NCBI GenBank assembly: GCA_033002965.1
Contig: JAURVB010002664.1
Coordinates: 1 to 64,000, forward strand
Source: Piper betle
Lineage: Eukaryota > Streptophyta > Magnoliopsida > Piperales > Piperaceae
Reading direction: 5' to 3'
Length of the DNA: 64,000 bases
Positions 32,285 to 42,500 of the stretch are shown here, piece after piece. The first letter of the stretch is position 1. Every line of letters begins with the position of its first letter. A program made the translations under genes and the position numbers. The notes below the pieces were generated by a model. It did no database searches. It had not been told where the DNA came from and worked only from the letters and a program-made list of their open reading frames with translations.

Positions 32285-33310
32285 TCTGTTTCTCCCGCAA
32301 CGCCGCCCAACACGGCTAGGTGATTCTTCCCGCCCAATTATTGTCTCACAATAATTGCGTCGGCAGGATGAAGGTGGGAGGCGTTGGCATGGGAGTCCAT
32401 TGGGGATGCGGGAAGCGGAGTATAGCACTAGGTGAAGAAGGCGGGAGTCGTTGGTACCTGGGTTGCATGAATCGCCGATTCCGACCAATTTGAGCCAATT
32501 CGGAATCGGCCCAAATCAGGCGATTCCGGGCACAGGGGGCGGAGCGCGGTTGCAACTACGGCGGCAGGGAGGGACAAGGTGGGGCTGGCAGGGGAGCGGG
32601 GTGCGGCGGGCGCAAGGTGAGGCGGGGCGGGGCGGGTCTGGGGGGAGGGGGCGTGGCAGCGGTGGCGGCGGCAGCGACGGCGGCGACAGGGAAGGAGGGC
32701 GGATGCGGGAGAGAAAGGGCGAGGGAAAGAAATAACACTCAGTGGCATTCTCGTAATTAAAACTTGACTCGTATCCGACTCGAGTCAAAAATAATAACTA
32801 ACTCTAAATAATTCAAAAAAAATCTTAAAAAATATCATAAAATATAATACACACAATAATATCAAAATGACATCAATATCTAATTTTTATATATTTATAT
32901 TATGAGTTGTCAAATTATTATATATGACCGATTTAGACCTATTCAGACCAATTCAACTGAACCGATTCCTGTCCGATTTAGCCGATTCCGAATCTGACTC
33001 CTTCAAAAACCGATTCCGATTCCGATTCCGATTTATACAACCATGGTTGGTACACTTGATTTTGCACACTCTGTTTCTCTCGGGATGCTGCGTAGAATGG
33101 TCGGTGGGATGAAGGTGGGAAGCGTCGACATGGGAGTTTGGTGAGGAGGTGGTCGCGGAGTCCAGTGCCGGTGTAAGCTGTGACGATGAAGAAGTAAAGG
33201 AGCTGGGCTGTTTCATATACTTTGTTTCTCCCAAGATGCTGCGCAACACGGCCAGTGGGATGAAGACGGGAGGTGTTGGCTTGGGAGTCCGGTGAGGAGG
33301 CGGTCGCCGG
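32285..33310. repeat. Three copies of a subterminal MULE repeat
   Basis: A unit containing CTGTTTCTC, then GGATGAAGGTGGGAGGCGTT and GCATGGGAGTCC appears at about 32285-32405, 33066-33150 and 33222-33310. The last two are about 156 bp apart. The gap between copies 1 and 2 is mostly the inserted TIR element. The function is unknown; subterminal repeats often bind transposase. Confidence 0.65.
32450..33053 (-). mobile_element. GC-core TIR element, copy 2 (inside MULE)
   Basis: Same family as 25133-25937 but inverted: AATCGG-rich ends, a GC-rich block (32525-32735), then TGGCATTCTCGTAATTAAAA, GACTCG/CGAGTC blocks and an AT-rich part, ending in repeated CCGATT. Flanked by GTTGGTAC at 32450-32457 and 33046-33053, a likely target duplication of at least 8 bp. 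The GC-rich frames are not genes. Confidence 0.7.
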
Positions 33311-33434
33311 CGAGTCCACCATTGGCATCGGCTCGATCGATCAATGCCGCCGACGCCGGCTAAGTTGGCTACGCTGCAGCTTTTTTGAGGTCGCAGACCA
33401 CAGTTCCTCTATTTCCTACTTCCTCTTTTCCCGC

Positions 33435-33855
33435 CTGCTACTTCAACCCCATACTATCGGACCATTTCGTAGCTAAGCCGGAGCTCAACCTAATCGGCTA
33501 TAGGAACAAGCTCAACGCAGGCTACACCACCTAGGGGTACACAAGAGCAAGAGGCATCTCAATGAACACCATTGCCGGCGCATGTAGCCAGAACCTCCTG
33601 GACATTTGCATCATCGGAGGTCCCAACTCCAACGACTCTAGAACCAACCAGTTGCTGGACTCCTCACAGGTGGTCCGGTTCTTCTAGACCATCATGATGT
33701 TTTGATCCTCTGTGTTTTTAATTTGATTGATGGGTTTTCAATCAATATTTGATTTTTTTTGGGTTGAGCAGGCAGTGGTGAATCATCTGGAGGATATGCA
33801 GGAGCATATTGATACGGCAATATCAATGGCTTTGAAGGAGAGCAAACCGTTGTGA
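33435..33855 (+). pseudogene. Captured pyruvate decarboxylase fragment
   Basis: 33435-33668 translates to VAKPELNLIGYRNKLNAGYT, YTRARGISMNTIAGACSQNL and ICIIGGPNSNDSRTN. These match the N-terminal thiamine-pyrophosphate-binding half of plant pyruvate decarboxylase, which converts pyruvate to acetaldehyde in ethanolic fermentation. After an intron-like gap ending in a CAG acceptor, 33772-33855 gives AVVNHLEDMQEHIDTAISMA and LKESKP, the next part of the same protein. The segment normally between YTRARG and NTIAGA (about 16 residues) is largely missing and there are several stops. The retained intron shows capture at the DNA level, as in Pack-MULEs. Only about a fifth of the enzyme is present. 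Confidence 0.8.
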
Positions 33856-34018
33856 AATAGTCGGACGCTGGCAAGGGAATCCTAGAGTTCGCCTATTTTG
33901 TATATCTGATGGAAGAAAATAGCAGCATTAGAAATGCTGACAGGAGGAATACCAGTAATTCCATGAAGATTAGATAAACGATTTGTGGTTGACTCAACAT
34001 GGAATGTAGATTACAGAA

Positions 34019-35543
34019 GAAGATTGTGAGGAAAATGAAGAATTTGACAATAATAGTGAAGATTTTGACAAAATAGAAGGTGAAGGTGAAGCTGTAAAAA
34101 TATCCAAATGGTTTGAAAATATGACCCCTTGTTTGGGCATAGAATTCTCTTTAGAAAAAGTTGCATATGATTTTTACAATCAGTATGCAAGAAGACAAGG
34201 GTTTGGCATTCAAAAGGGTGGGTTTTATCGTTCGAGAAAGATGAACTGTATCATATCTCAAAAATTTGTTAATTCGAAAGAAGGTAAAAAAGATATGAAT
34301 GACAAGAGGAAGATGTGGAGAGATGTTAAAAGGCGTAGAGAGACTAGAAAAGGTTACAAAGCTTATATGAGGATAATTCTAAGCAATTGTGGGGTGTGGA
34401 AAGTAGAGGATTTTTGGACATTTATAGTCATAACTCCTCAACTCCAACCAAAGTTAGAAAGTCTCGGTCTCATAATCATCTATTTGAATCATTCAAGAAT
34501 ATGATTGATTCACTGCATCAAACAGGAATGAGACCATCAGCCATCTCTAAAGTTTCGAATGCAACTTCCAATAGTGTCAACATAGTCAGAGTGACGCGTC
34601 AATCTTAAATCAGCCATCAGAAAAGCACCCACAAGAATGATGTGGACAACAATGCTTAAGTGTTATCAAGTACTTTCAAGAGAAAAATGTGAAAGACAAT
34701 GACTTCTTTTGAAATTGAATTAGATAAGAATGGAATGACCCAAAATATTTTTTGGGCCAATGGGAGATCAAGGGTATCTTACTTGAACTTTGGTGATGTG
34801 ATGGTGTTTGATGTACCTTATAATACAATGCATTCTCTATGCCGTTTGCTCCATTCACAGGTATTAATCACCATAGGCAATCTACACTTTTTGGTTGTGC
34901 TTTACTTGCTAATGAGATAAAGGCAACATTCACTTGGTTGTTTAAGACATGATTAAAATGCATGTAGGGGAAAAGCACCTACTTCGATTATCACATATCA
35001 TTGTGCAATGCAAAAGGCTTTTGCAACTATTTTTTGAGAACCCATCACAAGTTTTGCTCATGGCACATATATAATAATGTCATGATTCATCTAAAACATT
35101 TGAAGTCCAACTATAGTGAATTTGAGAAAGAATATAATGATTGGATATATAGAAGTGATACAATCACTAAATTTGAGGAGAAATGAAAGATTATAAAAGA
35201 AAAATATAATTTGGATAAAGAAAGTTGGTTGTCCTCCATGTATGATGTTAGACACCATTAGATATCTATATACATGAGGGATAATTTCTTTACAGGTATG
35301 ACTTCAAGCTAAAGAAGCAAGAGTATAAGCTCGTTTTTGGATGGATTTGTGCATTCACAAACCCCACTAGCAGATTTTGTGAGGCAGTGTGATAGAGCAT
35401 TACAAACTTGTAGATTTGACGAGGAACAAGAGGACTTTCATACTTTGAATTCTAAGCCTGTGCTATGTGGATACTCTCTTCTTGGGGTTGAAGCTAGGAC
35501 TTTGTACACAAGATCAAATTTGGTGGATTGCAATCTTCTGTAA
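34019..35543 (+). pseudogene. FAR1/FHY3-like MULE transposase pseudogene
   Basis: The FAR1 DNA-binding domain lies at 34121-34390: GIEFSLEKVAYDFYNQYARR, GFGIQKGGFYRSRK, and RRRETRKGYKAYMRI, with the Cys/His metal site partly kept. After a frameshift near 34430: STPTKVRKSRSHNHLFESFK. The MULE catalytic part follows at 34690-35540: [31 protein letters not shown] (another frame), HKFCSWHIYNNV, and FLDGFVHSQTPLADFVRQCD. This set is shared by FAR1-related transcription factors and their parent transposases; its place between MULE terminal repeats supports a transposon copy. At least five frame breaks or stops and no SWIM domain, so it is inactive. Confidence 0.85.
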
Positions 35544-36599
35544 TGTTATTGAATGATGATGATAATTTTTTTGTCTTTACACAATTACAACATCTTAAAT
35601 TTTCATCAAATATTGACTTAGTAAGATCTTGATGGATTTGAACCACCATTTCTCAAGAATTTCTTGAGTGTTATACCAATTTTTGAGCTAAAGATCCATA
35701 ACAGTTTAATTCATTGAAAAACATAAGCTGATGGTATTCATTCATAACCCAACTAAATTTAAAACTAGAACAAATTAAAAACCAAGGAAAAATACATCTG
35801 TTTTGTCAACTAGACAACCTTTTTCTAATTCTAGCATTAGAACTATATTTTTCGCCAAATGCATTGTGATCTCACTCAACTTTGGTGTCAAAAAATCCGC
35901 ACAAGTATTTCCTCAGGTCTCTGTAAGGTAGTGTCTGAATATCAATCTTTGAGCTCCTTGGTTACACTGGAGCATATATATACCTGTTGTCATTAAAGTT
36001 CAGCGAGCTAATTGGAAAGCATTCTAGGAACAAGCTTAGTGATTGTATATATTGCCTTAAGACATTGGAAGGTTGTTGTATTTTAGAGATGCTAACTTGT
36101 CACAAAATTACCATAATTGAAATGACATTTAATTAGATTGGATGGGCTCACATTGATTCCTATAGAGTGCCACTTCTCAAGAGCAACGAGCATGTCTTCA
36201 AAGAAAACCATCTCCACCTTTAATTACAACAAGAAAGAGATTGCTATTAATATCTTCATTCAATTTAATCAGTCAAATAAATTAAATGAAGCACTAACTT
36301 TTAAAATCCTAATATTGCATTCAGTATAACTAGAAAACAAAAAAAAATCTAAAAATTCACACAGAACTGAAGCCTCAAAATAGAACAAGCACTTAGTTAG
36401 ATAAATTAAATACAAACTATAATGTCATATAAGCAATGCCAAAACCAGTTCTCTCTCAAAAAGTACCATACTTATAGTTGCAATGCATCAGTTGAGTAGT
36501 TGAATGGATAGCACATATTGTAAAACGAACAATAGAAATCCCACCTTCCCACTCCACAACCCCTCCTCACTGTCCCCAACTGCCGGACCAGATCCGCCA
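35544..36599. other. Non-coding interior of MULE
   Basis: AT-rich, with no recognisable coding sequence on either strand. Confidence 0.5.
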
Positions 36600-36900
36600 C
36601 CGCCTACACGCACTGGAGTGCCTCCTTCTTCTCTGCGTGCTCTCGACTCTTGGCCCGAATCTCGTTGACGATCGCAAGGATATCGCTGTCACCGCTAGGG
36701 GAGACGAGGCTGAGGAGGGTGTCGACCTTGGCGGCGATGGCATCGGTGGGGGAGGGAGAGGATGCAGAAGCGGACGTGGTCGACGAGGAGGCGGACGTCG
36801 AGGGCATAGAGGGGGGCTGAGGGGTCGGGGTCGGAGTCGATGACCGTCGTTGGGGGGATGTCCATGTCCGGGGCCGAGGTGGTTGTGCTAATTGAGGCAA
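36600..36900 (-). pseudogene. Unidentified coding-like fragment in the MULE
   Basis: The minus strand has GC-rich, codon-like sequence split over two frames: MDIPPTTVIDSDPDPSAPLY and ALDVRLLVDHVRFCILSLP in one, AAKVDTLLSLVSPSGDSDIL and NEIRAKSREHAEKKEALQCV in the other. Its composition differs sharply from the AT-rich surroundings, as expected of a second captured gene piece. I do not recognise the family. Confidence 0.45.
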
Positions 36901-36937
36901 AACACCATCGTGCCTGATTTTTAAGCAACCATTCTAT

Positions 36938-36982
36938 AAAAAATCAAGCACAACCAACATGGCTGTGCTGCAGCACAACAAA
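36938..36982 (-). repeat. Right terminal inverted repeat of MULE
   Basis: Ends GGCTGTGCTGCAGCACAACA, matching 32175-32216 in reverse complement. Confidence 0.85.
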
Positions 36983-36991
36983 CCTGGCCTC

Positions 36992-36993
<2 letters not shown>

Positions 36994-37031
<38 letters not shown>
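36994..37031. repeat. (TA)n microsatellite
   Basis: About 19 uninterrupted TA units starting 11 bases beyond the MULE end. Confidence 0.95.
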
Positions 37032-37037
<6 letters not shown>

Positions 37038-39297
37038 CATATTCTTTTTGACTTGGATTCCAATGAAGTCAAGTTGAATTAACTAAATTAGTTTGATTCA
37101 AATTGATTCTCACAACACTCGTTGTAGAGCTTATACCAATCAATTGATATAAAATCTATTTATTTGGGGATTGGGAGTCAATTGAGATGTGCTAGTTCAT
37201 GCTAGAGAGGGGAGTGGCTTGCTCATAATCCGAGCTTATGCTCCTTTAGAGGTAGGGCCCTTGAAAGCTCAATTAAGTTCAAATTGAGAGAAAAATTAAT
37301 TCGTTTCAAGAAAATTTCGATTCAAAATTTGGCTTGAGAAAAATTCCATTTGAAATTGCACTCGAAGTCAAATGAAACTAGTATGGGCTTCTAAGTTGGC
37401 TCAACTCAAAACTAAATATTTTATGTACAAAATAAAATTTTGGATCAATTATATATTAAAATTTCTTCTAGGTCAAGGAGGAGATAAAGGAGGGGAGATT
37501 GGTAGAGGAAGAAGGGATAATGTTTTAGAGGTTTTCTTGTCCCTTGGGATTTTTATCAAGGTGAGATAGTCTCAAAGCCCATGGGCTGTTATGGGGCTTA
37601 TACCAGCCCATGGATATAAAATATTTTTACCTAGGGATTGGGATCGTTCCCGAGCCGGGCTAATGGGGTTTAAGAGCGGATTGGCTCGCTTGTAGTTTGA
37701 GCTTATATCCCGCTTTTGTTGAGGCTATTCAAAGCTCAATTAAGCTTCGATCACAAGTCTATTGTAGCAAGTCGTTATGAAAGGTTAAATGTTAAAGTTT
37801 AAAATTTGCAAGCGACAAGGATAAAATTATGTAGCCAATTTGGTTAAAGTAATATTTTTTTATAGGGCAACACTTATAAATTCAAACATCCAAACATCCG
37901 AGATATACGAGAAATGATCGTAAATGAGTCGTTGATAAAAATGGAGACCATAAATTATAATAATCATCATTAATCATTTAAAATACAATTGTTACAGTTT
38001 ACAGATTTTTAGTTCTTTTGTTTCATTTTTATATCTTTTTATCGGCAATTTATTTTGCAACTCCCAAATTATTTAGACCTAGCTTATCCTTAGTGAATTT
38101 TGTTTTTATCAGAGTTCTTTGAGCATCCCTTTCTTTTCAATTTAAGTAACAAAACTACAATTCTAAAGTCTATGATACGAATCGAGATAGAAGATTGATC
38201 ACGCAACAATTAATTTGGCGCGACTAGTAAAACATAATATATTTAATCTCAGGCAAATCAAATTTTCTAGATTGCTAAGGAGCTAGCCTAATAAAATTAA
38301 TAAAAGGAGTGGCAATTTTGTTATTTGTCTTAATTCATATGGTACATAATAATAAATGCAAAAAACAATCATTTGGTCTTAACATCGTAATATCGTTATT
38401 ATGCAAACCAACAATAATTACGTGAAAAATAATTATTTTTCTTAAATTCTAAAAAGATTAATAAATTAAAGTTGCTGAATCAGCCTTATTAATAGTAGTA
38501 GGACTACCAACAATCGACATTTCTTTAATTCCAAAATATGTATCCAATCAGATCTCAACAAAAAAAAGAAAGAAAATTTAAATCAAGCAAATCAAATAAT
38601 GGCATACATATCTTTATAATTTAGCAAACAATCAAGCTATTTGTTCTTCAAAAATAAGTTTTCTGATATAGATATCTTTAAAAATTCAGCCAATCCAAAT
38701 TTTATTGGCTAGCGTATATAAAATTGAAATAAAAGTGATGAAAGAAACACTAAATATCGTTGGCATTAACTTTCCCGGTTTCTTGTCAATTTTCCTTTTG
38801 CAAAAGAAAAATAACAGAAAAAAGGAAACTCAAATTGCATCCTATATTGTGCAAATCTATATATAGGATTAGTCTCATTTTATTGAAGTAAACAATCATG
38901 AAAATGAAAAATCCGATTAGTTTCATTTTATTTATTTATTTTAAATGTTACATAGCTTCTCGTATAAGTGCATCTTGACAAACAGTTTTTTTATATATAA
39001 TTAAAACATAAAAGAATTTGTGATAATTTTTTCTAAGAATTTAATATTCAATTTTTTTATTACAAAATCACCCCTTTGTTAAAAGCTGTTATTTAAGTGA
39101 ATTTGTTCATAAAAATTAGGGTTCAAATATGTTGGTATGCCAGAAAAGATTTCTTTGACGAGGAGGTCATATCCTTCCACATGGATATATAAAAGGAGGT
39201 ATTAGTGTAATTTTATTAAATATTTTAAAAAGAAAAATGTGGGTGAAATTGGCCTTATAAAAAAGAAGATTTTTACTGTCGATAGAGTGGCAAATTT
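37032..39297. other. AT-rich intergenic DNA with a diverged duplication
   Basis: No gene. About 37120-37290 and 37590-37750 are diverged direct copies sharing GGGGATTGGGA-like, TGGCTC(G)CT and AAAGCTCAATTAAG blocks. The remainder is featureless and AT-rich. Confidence 0.5.
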
Positions 39298-39313
39298 AAA
39301 CCCTAAACCCTAA
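39297..39313 (+). promoter_or_regulatory. Telo-box (AAACCCTAAACCCTAA)
   Basis: Two and a half telomere-type units 260 bases upstream of the DUF1068 start codon. AAACCCTAA telo-boxes occur in promoters of many plant growth-related genes; an interstitial telomeric scrap is the alternative. Confidence 0.55.
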
Positions 39314-39573
39314 ATATTATGATTAACCTTATTTTATATTTTTAAACGTTTTATAACCCCTTCAATATATAAGAGCAACTTATGAAATGATATTTTTAAA
39401 AAAATATTAAGAAAATTGTGATAATTTTTTTTAAAAAATTAATATAATTTTTTTTATTACAAACCAACGCCCTTGTTAACTAACTTTGCAATTGTAATAT
39501 ACGGATGGCTACGAGTGGAGTGGAAGAAGGATGTGACCAGATCTGCCATTTTTCTTAATTGGAGAAACGAGAG

Positions 39574-42500
39574 ATGACGCCGTCGTCGTCTCCCTCCCGA
39601 GCGGCGCCGGGGCCGTGGTTGAGGTGCAGCTTGGTCACCTTCGCCGTCGCCTCCGCGCTCTTCGTCTCCGCCCCTGCCCTCCACTGGAAGCTCAAGAAGT
39701 CCCTGCCCTTCCAACATGGCATTGCTGCCTCTTCCCACTCCTCTGTCCCTCCTCACTATTGCCCCAGGTACCATTTCTTGTGTGTGCGCGCGTGTTTCTG
39801 TGAAAGAATCGTTCCAAGTTTTGATTTTGGTTCTTGGGTTTTGCTCTATCAGCTTGTGTTGGTTTTTTTTAGTTAAGTGGTGGTGTTTAAGTTGTTGAGT
39901 TACCTTTTTTGGAAGTTGGTGCAACTTTTTTCACTGATTCATTGGAACTGTGCCCGCTGCTGCTTTTCGTTTGGGTTTCTTTTCATGGATGGATTATTGT
40001 TTTACTGTTTGGAGCATGAGTGGCCTTTGCGGATTGGGAATTAGTGGGAAAAATTGAATGAAATTTTTTGTTTTATATGTCTGAAGTTTTTTTTTCTACT
40101 GATGACATATATACGATGAATGCATTTTAACACAGTTTATACTGTATCCTGCTGAGGGAAAGTGGGTGCGGGGTGTGAATGTAATTATTAATATTAATGA
40201 TATATAGTCTATTGTCACACTCAAAATACTAAAAGAATTTTGAGATATCAAATAAAGGTGACTATTTATTTTTTTAGGGGAGACAAAGGGCCTCAAGCTA
40301 TCTTTAGACAAGACAAAATAAGATGAAAGAGAAAATAAAATAGATATAAAAATAAAAAGAAGGAAATATATTATTCACCGGAGTATTAAGAGAGAGAAAT
40401 CTTGTAATCTCACTAGTATAGATTAAGTGAGTAATTTTCTTGTACATCTTTATATTTTTTACTATGGTAATTTTTGTTTGAAGTAGTGAATTGTTCGTTG
40501 TTGTCCCATAGTTGTTGACTCTCGATAAAATGAGGGTTTTCACGTTATATCTCTATTTTTTTGTTTTATTTTATTTCTCAGGCATTATTTTTCCATATCT
40601 TGTGTTAGCTGTTGTTGATCTTTTAACTTTGGGGATTTTTTTCAACAATTGGCACCGTCTTTGGAAACTTTCATTCAATTAGATCTTGATTTGGGTGGGA
40701 GTTATGACGGACACTTTCAAGACTGGGAAGATTGAGAAATTTAATGGAACAAATTATCAATAGTTTGCTTTTCAAGACTGGGCAGATTGAGGATATGAGT
40801 AACTACATCAACTGTTTAGAGTGGTGATGAACGCTTCAAACGGAGCCATGGGCGATATACTGCAACAAGAGGCCGTGGTGCATTGTCTAAGAGTATGGCA
40901 AGTTTGCTTGTTGAGATCTGAGTTCATTGTCATCATGGACAATGTAGCTAACACATTCTTCAGGACCATGAAGAAGAAATCTCTGAGACAGGCAAGGTGG
41001 CAGGAGCTACTAGGGCAGGCCAAAGAGTTGGCGAACACAGATCTCGAGGACAAGAAGCTGGTTGACAGAGTCAGCATTGGACTCACATGTATTGGGTAGA
41101 TGATGAGTTAGTCTATGCTAGTAGGGGTTGGCTATGTGTCCTTATAGGTAGACTAAGACGAAAACTTAGAGAGGAGTCCTATGATCCCCAGTGGGTAAGA
41201 CATCCAAGTAGGGACCGGGTGCACATTCTAATGTCTAGGGCGTATTATTGGCCGAGAATGGAGGCTGATAATGAAGTTTTTGTCAGATCCTGTCTATTGG
41301 GTCAACACGATAAGGTGGAGAGAAGTTTAGAGGCTGGGTTGTTGTAGCCACTACCTACACCTTCAAGACCATGGAGCTCGGTCTCAATGGACTTGGTGTT
41401 CGGATTTCCTAAGGTGAAGGGAATGTCAGCAAGGTTAGTGGGTCGGTTTTTAAAGTACTTGTATTTGCAGTAATACCACAGGGGTGCTCAGCCGAGACTA
41501 CTGCCGAATACTTCTTTAGGAACGTGGGAGTACTGTCATCCTGACCGACATTGTTACAACTAACCATTCTCAGTCTGATGGGCAGATTGAGAGGACGAAT
41601 GCATTGAGGCATTTCGTCATAGCCAGCCAGAGGAACTGGTTGGAACTTCTTGACGGTGGCGCAGTTTTGTTATAATCTGCATCGTTATTCACCTATGGGT
41701 CTTAGTCATTTTGAAGTTGTTACGGGCTACCAACCTCTTATACCACTAGAGGTTGCTCCACAGGGAGGTGGAGTACGGTGTTCAGCTGCACAGGATGCAG
41801 TGGATTCACTGGCCGAGGCAACGAGCAGAATGAAGAAATATGCTGACTCGAGGGCATTGTCATTCAACATGGGGGACAAAATAAACCTGAAGCTCAAGCC
41901 ACTGATTTGGGAGAAAATTAGACATATCGAGGTGCATCGGGTATTGGTGCAAAGGTATGATGGTCTTTGTGAGGTGGAGAAGGTACAGGGGTACAAGCTT
42001 TACCCAGTTTTTCATGTTAGTTTTCTCGAACCTTTCTATGAAGATTTGGTTAATTTAAGGAGAGTTCGTCCGAATGGAGCTCCCCCTGCTGTCCGACAAG
42101 AATTTAGGAAAAAGGTAGGGAGGATTTTGGAATATAGGCATGCAGTCTGAGGACTTCAAAGGATCAAATGGAGTTTGTATACTGATGCAGGAGAACCGGA
42201 GTCTTATGATGAAATCATGAGTGACAAAACTCATCTTAAATGGGAGTTGGCAATGAAGGATGAAATGTCATCATTGGAGAAGATTTATACGTGGAAGTTG
42301 GTGAAGTTGCCTCACACCAAAAAAAGGGAGGTTCTACAAAACAAGTGGAAAGAGGGAACCAAGAAGCGAGGCTAGTTGGGAAAAGGATAGGGACTTGTGG
42401 CAATTGAAGAGCAAGATCAAGAAGTGTTGTGGAGGACTTAACCCTCCGATGAGGACATCGGGTCTCATTAGTAGGGGAGAACTATTACAAGGTCTAGTTC

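Larger units (their letters stand above)
32174..36983 (+). mobile_element. MULE with FAR1-like transposase and captured gene exons
   Basis: The ends are inverted repeats over about 42 bases with a few differences (left from 32175, right ending 36982), beginning TTGTTGTGCTGCAGCACAGC and continuing GCCATGTTGGTTGTGCT; the inner GTGCTGCAGCAC is itself palindromic. Inside are subterminal repeats, pyruvate decarboxylase-derived exons (33435-33855), a FAR1-type MULE transposase pseudogene (34019-35543) and an unidentified coding-like fragment (36600-36900). Both flanks are TA-rich and no clear 9-bp target duplication is seen. The element was later invaded by a GC-core TIR element (32458-33044). Confidence 0.75.

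Noticed and set aside
32978..33328. 116-codon minus-strand frame
   Set aside because: Runs through subterminal MULE repeats and the AATCGG-rich end of the nested TIR element; no domain.
39297..39313. Chromosome-end telomere array
   Set aside because: Only two to three units in unique AT-rich DNA; too short for a telomere or fusion site.
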